Part shown: piece by piece, positions 43,123-51,362 of the stretch | How positions within the stretch are numbered: the stretch's first letter is position 1 | How the letters are laid out: each line of letters begins with the position of its first letter | NCBI GenBank assembly: GCA_030430495.1 | Contig: JAUIKM010000039.1 | Location: 1 to 55,199, forward strand | DNA: 55,199 nucleotides | Direction: 5' to 3' | Source of the DNA: a bacterium | GTDB taxonomy: Bacteria > Bacteroidota > Ignavibacteria > Kapaibacteriales > UBA7675 | Translations under genes and position numbers: made by a program | The notes under the pieces: model-generated | Databases searched by the model: none | What the model saw: the letters and a program-made list of their open reading frames with translations, nothing else | Told to the model about the DNA's origin: nothing

Positions 43123-43923
43123 TCAGACCGCGGGCGGTCGCTTGCGAATGAGCACACGCGCCTTGTTGCCCATGTTAAACTTTTGTATAAGACCGGCGTC
43201 GCCGCCCTTGTTGGAATAGGTCTGCCAGCGCAGCAGGTCAAAACCGCACTCGCGCGCCATGCGGCTGAAAGGCCGCAGAGAATACTCGTTGCAATGCCCC
43301 GGCACGTAGTCGGCCGGCCAGGATTTGCGATGAATGCGCAGCCCTGCCAACAGGCGTTTAAACTTCAGGTCCAGCGCTTCAATATTGGGGAATTCCAGCA
43401 GGGCAATACCGCCGTCGACCAGCAGGTCGTTGATCGATCGCAGCGCGCTGCCGCCGTCGGACAGATGTTCAAGGACGTGCCGCAGAATGACGACATCAAA
43501 GCGCTCGCCGGAGGTGTGAAACTGCTGAAAATCGGCGACGTCGACCTCGATGTCCAATTCCCGTTTGATGTTCCGCGCCAGGAAAGGTGAAAGCTCCAGA
43601 CCGCGCACGGTAAAGCCGGCTTCGCGCAGCAGATAGAGCAGGCGCCCGTTGCCGCAGCCGATGTCCAGCACGCGCGCGGGCGGTTCCACGTAGCGCCGCA
43701 GCCACTCGCAGCTGGCCGCCTGTGTGCGATTTGTTTTACTTGCTGAGTCAAATGGATCGGGCCAGACGTCGGCGTACTTTTCCTGGTTCAAACCGCCGCT
43801 CAGGTCATAGTTGACCAGGCCGCACTCGCCGCAGCGGTAGAAGCGGTACTGGCGCTCTGCGCCCTGCGTGTAGTACAATCGTAGGTGGTCGGCGGAACCG
43901 CACAACCGGCATGCAAACGGCAT
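43123..43923 (-). CDS. SAM-dependent methyltransferase with N-terminal zinc-ribbon-like region
   Basis: 266 residues. CRLCG and CGECG near residues 5-35 form a likely zinc ribbon. The class I methyltransferase core follows: motif I VLDIGCGNGRLLYLL, GLELSP, FDVVILRHVLEHL and DGGIALLEFPN. This arrangement is common in methyltransferases of cell-surface sugar or natural product clusters (Methyltransf_23). No partner genes of that kind are adjacent. Target unknown. Confidence 0.88.
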   Translation of the reverse strand: MPFACRLCGSADHLRLYYTQGAERQYRFYRCGECGLVNYDLSGGLNQEKYADVWPDPFDSASKTNRTQAASCEWLRRYVEPPARVLDIGCGNGRLLYLLREAGFTVRGLELSPFLARNIKRELDIEVDVADFQQFHTSGERFDVVILRHVLEHLSDGGSALRSINDLLVDGGIALLEFPNIEALDLKFKRLLAGLRIHRKSWPADYVPGHCNEYSLRPFSRMARECGFDLLRWQTYSNKGGDAGLIQKFNMGNKARVLIRKRPPAV

Positions 43924-44177
43924 GGCTGCCCTCTCCCTCTGAATCCCCGACCCGCATCTGCCGCGGGCCCTGCGCGGGTCGCTGCAACACCCGCCGATAA
44001 ATAGAGCGCCCGTAAAATGCTAAAAAGCGCGGCGTCCGGCAAGGCCGCCGTCGTCGATGTCGGGGCGGCATAGCTCCGCCTCCGGCCACTTTGTGTAGAT
44101 TTGCACGTTCCGGATGCACCGGGACTGCGTTTGCACTGCTTCGACTTCGAATCACGACGCCGGAGGCCCGGTCCACG

Positions 44178-45101
44178 ATGTCCGAATTGCTCGACCCCGT
44201 TCTCAACTTCTTTGCGCTTTACGCCGGCGACGCGGCGGCGCTGAGTACCGCCTTTGCCTGGTCGGCGGCGGTGATATTTTTCCGCCAGGCCGGCTACAGC
44301 GTCTCTCCCCTCAACCTCAACATCTTCAAGAGCTGCATCGCCTCGGTGCTGTTTGTCATCAGCCTGATGATTGCCGGCGGCCCGTGGATTCCCGACCTCT
44401 CGTGGAACGACTGGCTGCGCCTGGCGGTCAGCGCCGTCCTGGGTATCACGCTGGGAGACATGTTGTTCCTGATGTCGCTCAACCGCCTCGGCGCGGGCCT
44501 GCAGGCGATTGTGGACTGCCTCTACGCGCCATTCGTTATCGTCATGGCCTTTGTGTTTCTGGACGAGACGCTGCCGGCGACGGCGCTGTTCGGCGGCGCA
44601 CTGGTGGTTTCGGCTGTGCTGACGGCGGCGCGCCTGAAGTCCATTGAATCACAGGCCGAACGGCGTACCACCGTTGTCGGAATAGCTTACGGCGTGGCGG
44701 CGCAGATCTGCGTCGCCGTCTCGATCATTCTGATTCGCGATCTGGTGCGCAGCGAGTCGATTCTGTGGATTACGAGTTTCCGCTTTGTGACCGGCTCCCT
44801 GCTGCTCTTTCCGATCTTTTTTGCGCGCTCGCACAGTCGCATACGCGATGTCTTCCGGCCCGGCCCGGCCTGGCGCCCGATGATTCTGGGCGCGGTGCTG
44901 GGCCCCTACCTGGCGACGATCTTCTGGCTGCTCGGTTTTCGGCACACCATGGCCGGACGCGCCGGCATCTACAACCAGCTGTCCACGATTATTATCATTG
45001 TCCTGGCGGCCATTTTTCTACACGAACCGCTTACGCGGCGCAAACTCGTGGCGGTGACGCTCGGAATTGCGGGCGGGATTGTCGTTGCGCTGAGCGCCTG
45101 A
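44178..45101 (+). CDS. EamA/DMT-superfamily transporter
   Basis: 307 residues from ATG 44178, with GGAGG 11 bases upstream. Two EamA repeats with ten predicted membrane helices (LSTAFAWSAAVIFFRQAGY in the first, GIAYGVAAQICVAVSIILI opening the second). The pattern GDMLFLMSLNRLGAGLQAI and HEPLTRRKLVAVTLGIAG at the ends of the halves is typical of drug/metabolite exporters. Substrate unknown. It converges with the next gene, 17 bp apart. Confidence 0.9.
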   Translation: MSELLDPVLNFFALYAGDAAALSTAFAWSAAVIFFRQAGYSVSPLNLNIFKSCIASVLFVISLMIAGGPWIPDLSWNDWLRLAVSAVLGITLGDMLFLMSLNRLGAGLQAIVDCLYAPFVIVMAFVFLDETLPATALFGGALVVSAVLTAARLKSIESQAERRTTVVGIAYGVAAQICVAVSIILIRDLVRSESILWITSFRFVTGSLLLFPIFFARSHSRIRDVFRPGPAWRPMILGAVLGPYLATIFWLLGFRHTMAGRAGIYNQLSTIIIIVLAAIFLHEPLTRRKLVAVTLGIAGGIVVALSA

Positions 45102-45118
45102 GGTCGATCGCCGCCGTT

Positions 45119-46168
45119 CTAACGCCCCGTCGGCATTTTGCGGACGAGCGTATACGTGGCGAAGAGATCGTTCCGCAGGTCCATCCCCTGTTTGTCCCAG
45201 CCGAGCACCGAACCGAGGGCGCGCGCAAAGCGCGAGTCGTCGACATCAAAGGCCACGACGCGGAAACCGGCGTGCTCAAACTGTTCGCGATCAAACGGCG
45301 AGCGGCCGTCGGCCCAGGGTTTGTAGGGTTTATCCGGCGGCGACTGGGCCGGATGCAGGTTGTAAATCAGGAAAATTCCATCATCCGCCAGCGCCTCGTT
45401 GACGCGCTGCAGAAAGACCGAATCCGTCACGCCCAGGTCGATCAGCTGCGCGGGATTCGCCTCGCGCTCCGGTTTCAGGTAACCGCGCTTGAGCGTGTTT
45501 TTGGACGTAAACAGCATGTTGTCCTTCCCCAGGCCGTCGACGATGGACTGATCGGCGGGAAACGAACCAAAGTAGAGTTCAACGCTGCCGCGTTCGCCTG
45601 GTTTGACGTGTGCGCCGCGCGCAAAACTGCCGCGGTCTTCGGCAAAACTGTAGAGCTCCCGCAGCAGCGGATCCACTTCGATGCCGCTTACCTGTGCGCC
45701 GCAGCGCGCCATCAATTTCAGCTGGCCGATGGATCCAAAGCCAAAGTCCACGACATGCGATTTTTCCAGGCCCTCAAATCCGGCAATGGCCGCCAGGTCG
45801 ATCAGCCGTACGTAGGCCAGCGGCGAGCCGTAGCGCGTCTCAAAATAGAATGTGGCGTCCAGCTCCTTTAACTCGTAGCCGACGCGTGCGGCGCTGTCCA
45901 GGTCCTCGTAGTCGTACGTGTTCAGCGCCGATCTGTCCTCGGCCCGGTACCACAGGCGGCGCGGCTCCACAATCGGTTTAAGCGCCGTCGTGGCGTTCAG
46001 GAAGGCCCCGGCCGCCGGCGAGGACACCAGTTGCTGCAGAAACACGGACTCGCGCTCCATGCGCAGGTAGATCGTGCTGTCGCTCTGCGCCTGCATCGAC
46101 GCCGCACACCCGATGACAAACAAAAAAATCAGGCCAATACCTGTGGGAAAATACAGCGCTGTCCGCAT
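45119..46168 (-). CDS. Predicted lipoprotein with a class I methyltransferase-like domain
   Basis: 349 residues. The N-terminus (PTGIGLIFLFVIGCAAS) is a signal peptide with a plausible lipobox, Cys at residue 21. Residues ~130-220 look like a SAM methyltransferase core: VVDFGFGSIGQLKLMA (motif I with an altered glycine pattern), then SGIEVDPLLREL, and later FLIYNLHP. SAM is not known in the periplasm, so either the signal is misread or the fold has another use. Function unknown. Confidence 0.65.
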   Translation of the reverse strand: MRTALYFPTGIGLIFLFVIGCAASMQAQSDSTIYLRMERESVFLQQLVSSPAAGAFLNATTALKPIVEPRRLWYRAEDRSALNTYDYEDLDSAARVGYELKELDATFYFETRYGSPLAYVRLIDLAAIAGFEGLEKSHVVDFGFGSIGQLKLMARCGAQVSGIEVDPLLRELYSFAEDRGSFARGAHVKPGERGSVELYFGSFPADQSIVDGLGKDNMLFTSKNTLKRGYLKPEREANPAQLIDLGVTDSVFLQRVNEALADDGIFLIYNLHPAQSPPDKPYKPWADGRSPFDREQFEHAGFRVVAFDVDDSRFARALGSVLGWDKQGMDLRNDLFATYTLVRKMPTGR

Positions 46169-46475
46169 GAATCGTCATCTCCTCGGTTTTGCCGGCAGCC
46201 TGGCCGTGTTGTCGCCGGAATGTTCGCCGCGGCCGCGCGCAATATGCCAAAAAATGGGCAGACCTGTTAACAGGAGTTTAACGCGGGCCGATCGTGCAGA
46301 ACGCGCCATGTGCAGGTGCATCGCAGCCCGGAACATCGCGGAAAGCCCTGCTGTTAATGCGGCCGGCGGCGGGCCGATCCAAAAATCCGCCCCGCCGTAT
46401 TTTTGGGTGGCTGAAAAAGCGCGAAGTGTTATTTTGCAGCGTCAGACGCTTGACAAATCGCTATCGGAGACAATT

Positions 46476-46886
46476 ATGAGCACAAACGAGCAGGCCCCCT
46501 GGACCATACTCGACATGAATTTTTTCAGCATTTATGTCGACGACATGCAGGCGGCGGTGAAGTTTTACAGCAAGGTTTTTGGCCCGCCGGGCTATCGCGA
46601 AGGCGAAATCCGCGGCTGGAAAATGGGCGCCACCTGGTTTACCATTCTGCCGGGTTCGCAGGCCAATGCGCCCGGACGAAATCCGCGCAACTGTGAAATT
46701 GCGCTGCAGGTGGGAACGCGCCGGGAAGTTGACAATCTCTACAAAGCGCTTGTCGATGCCGGTGCGGAAGCCGGATGGACGCCCGAAGACACCGAGATGT
46801 ACGTGCCGATGCACTACGGCTACGTCAACGACCCCTTCGGCGTGCGTTTTGATGTTTACTGCATGATCGAAAATGGCGATCAATAG
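46476..46886 (+). CDS. VOC (glyoxalase) superfamily protein
   Basis: 136 residues from ATG 46476, with CGGAGA 7 bases before it; the long upstream open frame overlaps the lipoprotein gene and is not real. ILDMNFFSIYVDDMQAAVKFYSKVF opens the first half, and YVNDPFGVRFDVY closes the second. Metal ligands and substrate cannot be assigned. Possible -10 (TTATTTTG) upstream near 46429. Confidence 0.85.
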   Translation: MSTNEQAPWTILDMNFFSIYVDDMQAAVKFYSKVFGPPGYREGEIRGWKMGATWFTILPGSQANAPGRNPRNCEIALQVGTRREVDNLYKALVDAGAEAGWTPEDTEMYVPMHYGYVNDPFGVRFDVYCMIENGDQ

Positions 46887-47058
46887 CGCCGCTTAAACAG
46901 ATCCGCACCTTGCCAGGCCCTTTAAAACCATTTTCTGTTTAACCACCGCGTGAGCAGTCGGCATTCACCGTGCCGAACTCAAACAGCATCCGGCCGGGAT
47001 GTTCGCGTCCGTCTGAATTTCACCAGTCAACAGATTGTGCGCGGCTGTGTTCCGGCAT

Positions 47059-47985
47059 TTACATTTCCCGTGAGGCGACAACTGCGTCCGCATCCGCCCT
47101 TTCCTCTTCGGCGTGCAGACGACGGATTTTATAGTGCAGCCGGAACATGTCGACTTTGCCGATGCGCACCGCGTGATCCGTGCGCACAAAACCATCTTTA
47201 ACGTAGAGATGAAATTCCTCTTTCAGCCAGGGAAGGTAGATCACGTCCCAGCCGTCGCGGCTGCGCACCAGGCGGTAGAACCCGACGTCGCCGAACTTGC
47301 TGCCGGCGGAGACCAGTTTAAATGATCCGTCGGGCATCGCCTCGGGCCGCAGGAACACCACAATACTGCCGCGCGGCACGGGAAAACTGACCTTGACGCA
47401 GGGCGAGCCGTAGCCGGGCGCGGGCGCAGCCGAATACAGGCCGGCGTAGAGCACACGACCGTCGACGGCGCGACGACGCAGCCAGCCCGTGTAGCGGTGT
47501 TTACCGCTGCCGCGCTCGACCATCGGCAGAACTTCACTCGTCATCCCGCGCGAAAGTTCCATGGCCGAAAGCGGAAAGTTAAACTGATCGATACTGTGAC
47601 TTACGAAGTGCGTCAGGCACCACAGGCCGATACGCAGACCAAGGCGCGTCTCGCTCCAGGCGTCGAGTTCATGGCGCGCCGTTTGTTCGTAAAAATCGCG
47701 GATGGGTTGTGCAACGCTATCGGGGTTAAACTGCGGACCGCGCAGGTCGTCAAAACTGCGCAGCAGGCCGCAGGAGGCGTCGGGACGGATTTCGAGTTCT
47801 TCGTTGTCGGCCAGCCAATCGTAAAACTGCGGGCCGATCTGCTCGTCCGGGCCCATCGGGCATTCAAGCCAGGGAGCGTCTTTCAGGTGGACCCGGCGGC
47901 CCAGCCACGCCGCGCCGAGGTCGACGCAGGCCGACGCAAAACGCGCGGACAGACGCTGCAATGCGGAAGGAGATTTTGGAGGCAT
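47059..47985 (-). CDS. Hypothetical protein, unrecognised
   Basis: 308 residues without a signal peptide or membrane segment. Notable features: GPQFYDWLADNEELEIRPD, RHELDAWSETRLGLRIGLW, QFNFPLSAMELSRGMTSEV and RDGWDVIYLPWLKEEFHLY, followed by a basic C-terminus. The aromatic, charged pattern suggests an enzyme-like globular protein, but I cannot place it in a family. It stands alone on the minus strand between two VOC genes. Confidence 0.75.
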   Translation of the reverse strand: MPPKSPSALQRLSARFASACVDLGAAWLGRRVHLKDAPWLECPMGPDEQIGPQFYDWLADNEELEIRPDASCGLLRSFDDLRGPQFNPDSVAQPIRDFYEQTARHELDAWSETRLGLRIGLWCLTHFVSHSIDQFNFPLSAMELSRGMTSEVLPMVERGSGKHRYTGWLRRRAVDGRVLYAGLYSAAPAPGYGSPCVKVSFPVPRGSIVVFLRPEAMPDGSFKLVSAGSKFGDVGFYRLVRSRDGWDVIYLPWLKEEFHLYVKDGFVRTDHAVRIGKVDMFRLHYKIRRLHAEEERADADAVVASREM

Positions 47986-48053
47986 GATTGTACCATCGTT
48001 TGGTTAACGGACCTTGACAGCCTGACAAGCGCCGTACACACGATGGACGATAG

Positions 48054-48094
48054 CGACGGCGAGGCGGGTAATGCAATCTATCGCTTCGCCGTCG
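48054..48094 (-). repeat. Inverted repeat after the VOC gene
   Basis: CGACGGCGA (48054-48062) and TCGCCGTCG (48086-48094) form a 9-bp stem ~20 bp past the stop at 48113. No T-run follows, so its role as a terminator is uncertain. Confidence 0.4.
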
Positions 48095-48112
48095 AACGCC
48101 CCAACTTACGCA

Positions 48113-48472
48113 TTAATTTTGAGATTGTTGCCAGAGTCCCAGCATATTTCCCTCGGGATCTTTGAACCATGCAAAACGCGCGGAACCGCCCGGAATATCT
48201 ATCGGGCCGATCACCGTGGAGCCGCCGTTGGCGCTGATTTTTTCCAGCGATTCTTCAATGGAATCAACCGTCATGTAGATCATGACGTAGTTGTGCGGCT
48301 CGTGGCCCAGCGCCGTGATTGCGCCGTTAATCCCTTCGCCCGTTTGTGTGTCCATCTGGTTTGAATTGGGCCCGTAGGGCGTGGCTTTCCAATCGAAAAC
48401 CGCCTGATAAAACGCGCTCATTTTGTCTTTGTCCCTGGCGCCAATGTCAAAGTATCCAACTGTACCGGCCAT
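48113..48472 (-). CDS. VOC (glyoxalase) superfamily protein
   Basis: 119 residues from ATG 48472, with GAGG 7-10 bases upstream. The frame continues upstream antisense to the GrpB gene and is not coding there. Seen: GTVGYFDIGARDKDKMSAFYQ, then NYVMIYMTVDSIEESLEKI, VIGPIDIPGGSARFAWFKDPEGNMLGLWQ. This is the common YdhR/CatE-like pattern in which the closing Glu or Gln may bind a metal. Substrate unknown. Divergent from GrpB, sharing a ~120-bp promoter region. Confidence 0.88.
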   Translation of the reverse strand: MAGTVGYFDIGARDKDKMSAFYQAVFDWKATPYGPNSNQMDTQTGEGINGAITALGHEPHNYVMIYMTVDSIEESLEKISANGGSTVIGPIDIPGGSARFAWFKDPEGNMLGLWQQSQN

Positions 48473-48595
48473 TTTTACCTCGTAGTTCTTTGTATATTGG
48501 GTGCATTCGCAGCCGCCCCTTGTTAACAAGGACAACTGCACAAAAGCGATTCTGATGAACAAAATAGCGTTTTGTAACAAAAGCGGAAACGTTAA

Positions 48596-49180
48596 GTGGC
48601 ATACAAGGTCGTAATTGTCGACTATCGACCGGAGTGGGCGCGGCAGTACAGCCGCCTGGCGCAGGAGATAAGGACGTTCGCCGGCCCGCTTGCAGCGCGC
48701 ATCGATCACATCGGGTCGACGTCCGTACCCGGACTTGCCGCCAAGGATCTCATCGACATCCAGCTGAGCGTTGAATCGCTCGACTGCGTTAACGAGCTGG
48801 CCGACCGCCTGCATCCGCTGCAACTGGAATACATGCCGGAATACAACGAAGACCACATTCCGCCGGGCAGTCCGCTGCAGGACAAACAACAATGGACCAA
48901 GGCCTACTTCAGACGGCGCGGCGGTGAAATTACACCAGACGTCAACCTGCACGTGCGCGTCCGCGGCAGCGCCAATCAACGCTACGCCCTCCTCTTCCGC
49001 GACTTTCTCCGCGCCGATCCTTTGACGGCGGCGGCCTACGCCGAACTTAAACGCCGCATAGCGCATCACCATCCGGACTCGATAGCGGACTACATCGACA
49101 TCAAAGACCCGGCATTTGATCTTATCATGGGCGCGGCGGAAATGTGGGCGCGCCACAACGGCTGGCAGCCGCCGCTCTGA
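48596..49180 (+). CDS. GrpB/UPF0157 nucleotidyltransferase-fold protein
   Basis: 194 residues with a GTG start. HIGSTSVPGLAAKDLIDIQL is the GrpB signature with the nucleotidyltransferase GS and DxD-like residues, and NLHVRVRGSANQRYALLFRDFLR is the second conserved block. The family is widespread and its reaction is uncertain. TATATTGGG at ~48495 is a likely -10. Confidence 0.92.
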   Translation: MAYKVVIVDYRPEWARQYSRLAQEIRTFAGPLAARIDHIGSTSVPGLAAKDLIDIQLSVESLDCVNELADRLHPLQLEYMPEYNEDHIPPGSPLQDKQQWTKAYFRRRGGEITPDVNLHVRVRGSANQRYALLFRDFLRADPLTAAAYAELKRRIAHHHPDSIADYIDIKDPAFDLIMGAAEMWARHNGWQPPL

Positions 49181-49268
49181 CTACACATCGACTCGCTTCC
49201 GACTTTTGCCTCATTTCGACCACTTAAACAGCCGAAACAGCCTCTTTTTGTTTGCCACGGGAGCGACG

Positions 49269-50099
49269 TCACAAACCGCCGAGTTTGCGACTGAAGGCAT
49301 CGCGGTTGGCGCGTGCGCGGCGGCGTTCGCCTTCGATGTCGGTCAGCGCGCGCGCGGCAATTCGCTCCAGCCGGCGTTGGACGATCGCGCCGGCGGAAGT
49401 AAACAACTCGTCCACAGCGTCGACAATGCGCGCGCGGTCGGCGTCCGCCGGCAGCCACTGCGGCGGCATCGCTTCCACACAGTCGCGCAGCACGCGGCGT
49501 TGCACGTCGCTCCAGCTAAAGTCAACATTAACTTCGGGCATAAAACAACAGTGCTGGCGCAGGCTGTCGACCGTGGCGTCCGTTTCGAGGTTGCCGCCGG
49601 CGATGCAGGCGTGTAACTGCAACGCAGCGCCAAAGTCGTGAACCACCGGTTGTTTGTGGTACAACATGATATTGGGATTGTTCTGACGGCGATCCACGTT
49701 CAGCAACAGAATGTCAAAGGCAAATAGCCGCTCGGCGGGGATGTCGCTGCGTTGCTGCACCTGCTCGAATGTTAAATTCTGCGCGCCGTCCAGATACGGC
49801 AGCGCCGGGTTCGGCCCCATACTGCCCGTCGCCAGGTCGCGCAGCTCCGGGTCCACAATCGACTGCACAAATTCCGCATCCGTCGTCATTACCCGTACCT
49901 CGGGCGCGTTAAATCCGCATGCGCGCGCCAGGTGCAGGCCCAGCCACTCCATCGCGGAAACGTACATGCCCTCCGATGTCCATTTGAGCACCCAGGTATT
50001 GCCGTCCGAACCCTTGACCACGCCGGGAGAAGCCGAACCGCGCCGCAGTACTTGTTGCAGCGAAACGGCGCGCAGTGCAGACTCTGAGCTATTCATCAT
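49269..50099 (-). CDS. HipA-like kinase-fold protein
   Basis: About 276 residues from MMNSSESAL (50099). The kinase features are GVVKGSDGNTWVLKW (nucleotide-binding strands and lysine), LFAFDILLLNVDRRQNNPN (catalytic loop with Asp-Arg and Asn) and VVHDFGAAL (metal-binding DFG). This is the HipA-like single-domain form, without the usual HipB partner next to it. HipA kinases phosphorylate glutamyl-tRNA synthetase, but this family is diverse, so the target here is unknown. Confidence 0.8.
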   Translation of the reverse strand: MMNSSESALRAVSLQQVLRRGSASPGVVKGSDGNTWVLKWTSEGMYVSAMEWLGLHLARACGFNAPEVRVMTTDAEFVQSIVDPELRDLATGSMGPNPALPYLDGAQNLTFEQVQQRSDIPAERLFAFDILLLNVDRRQNNPNIMLYHKQPVVHDFGAALQLHACIAGGNLETDATVDSLRQHCCFMPEVNVDFSWSDVQRRVLRDCVEAMPPQWLPADADRARIVDAVDELFTSAGAIVQRRLERIAARALTDIEGERRRARANRDAFSRKLGGL

Positions 50100-50241
50100 G
50101 TGAAACCCAATGGTTAACAAAAGAAGGCTGTTGTGGAATGTTCAGGAAACATCGGTCGCCGGCGCGGAAGCGCATACTCGGCATTCCCACCCTGTTGCGA
50201 ATAAAGGAGGCGCATATTGTTAAACACATGGTGCGGTTCAA

Positions 50242-51114
50242 TTATTCGGCCAGCAGTTCCTCCCGTGCGGCGGCAATCATATCGAGTTCGGACTGAGCAA
50301 CGGCGGGAAACTCCGGCCGCATACCTTGCAGCGCTTCGAGGATAACCCGTCCGATAGCGAGGCGGGCAAAGGGTTTACTGTCGGCCGGAATAACGTACCA
50401 GGGCGCGTGATCGCGGGAGGTGTGCCGCAGGGCCTGCGAATAGGCGTGCATATACTGATCCCAGAATTTGCGCTCGCGGATATCACCGGACGAGAATTTC
50501 CAGTGTTTTTCCTTGCGTTCGATGCGGTCCAGAAAACGCCGCTTTTGTTCGGCCCGCGAAATGTGCAGATAAAACTTGACGATGTGTGTGCCGGTCTCGG
50601 CCAGAATGCGTTCAAACTTGCGGATCTGTTCAAAACGATCCAGCCAGAATTGTTCGTCGACCTTGTCGACGGAGTCGATGCCGGGCATGCGCTCAGCCAG
50701 CAGCAGTTCCGGATGCACGCGCGTTATCAGCACGTTTTCATAGTACGATCTGTTAAAAATTGCGATCGTGCCTTTTTGCGGCAGTTTGGCGTAGTGCCGC
50801 CACAAATAATTGTAGTCGAGTTCCAGTGCGCTGGGATGTTTAAAACTCGACACAATCACGCCCTGCGGGTTAACGCCGCTCATCAGGCGTCGCACGGCGC
50901 TGTCCTTGCCGGAGGCGTCCATGCCCTGGAGCACGACGAGGAGCGACTGCCGGTTTTCGGCGTACATGCGGTACTGCAGGCGGTCAATTTCGCGCGTGCA
51001 GTCGGCCAGGTATTTTTTCAGTGTTTTGCGGTCCTCCAGATCCGGCAACAAACAGGGCCGCCGGTCGAGATCGGGATCGCAGTCCTCCCGCACCTTAAAC
51101 AAGTCGATATTCAT
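50242..51114 (-). CDS. ppk2: Polyphosphate kinase 2 family protein
   Basis: 290 residues from ATG 51114, with GGAG 9 bases upstream. PPK2 transfers phosphate between polyphosphate and nucleoside di- or monophosphates. Walker A is VLQGMDASGKDSAVR, Walker B is AIFNRSYYENVL, and the lid region holds ILAETGTHIVKFYLHIS and HWKFSSGDIRER. All match the family at full length. Subclass (ADP or AMP preferring) cannot be decided. A phosphate transporter lies 29 kb away and is not linked. Confidence 0.93.
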   Translation of the reverse strand: MNIDLFKVREDCDPDLDRRPCLLPDLEDRKTLKKYLADCTREIDRLQYRMYAENRQSLLVVLQGMDASGKDSAVRRLMSGVNPQGVIVSSFKHPSALELDYNYLWRHYAKLPQKGTIAIFNRSYYENVLITRVHPELLLAERMPGIDSVDKVDEQFWLDRFEQIRKFERILAETGTHIVKFYLHISRAEQKRRFLDRIERKEKHWKFSSGDIRERKFWDQYMHAYSQALRHTSRDHAPWYVIPADSKPFARLAIGRVILEALQGMRPEFPAVAQSELDMIAAAREELLAE

Positions 51115-51283
51115 ACGCCGCGCTCCGGGTAACCAGGTGAAACATCCGACCACGAAGGCGGAGCGGGGCGGCGGCCCGGCGCGCCAGGGGATCGAAACTC
51201 CGCGCTAAATACACAATTTCGGCGAATTGGTGAGCAATGAGGCAGGCGCGCGAGCGGCGGGAGGTTCAGCTTGCAGCACATTT

Positions 51284-51292
51284 TTTTATATT
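51284..51292 (+). promoter_or_regulatory. Possible -10 element before the glycoside hydrolase gene
   Basis: TATATTGGG after a T-run, ~70 bp upstream of ATG 51363. A good -35 at 17 bases is not seen. Confidence 0.35.
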
Positions 51293-51362
51293 GGGCGCTT
51301 GCCGCGTGCACCGGATCGCGGAGCACATCCCTACTCACAAGTGTAACCAACGGGAGAGTTTT

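Noticed and set aside
48473-49156. Upstream extension of the VOC frame ending at 48113
   Set aside because: It is antisense to GrpB, and a ribosome site with a proper VOC start lies at 48472.
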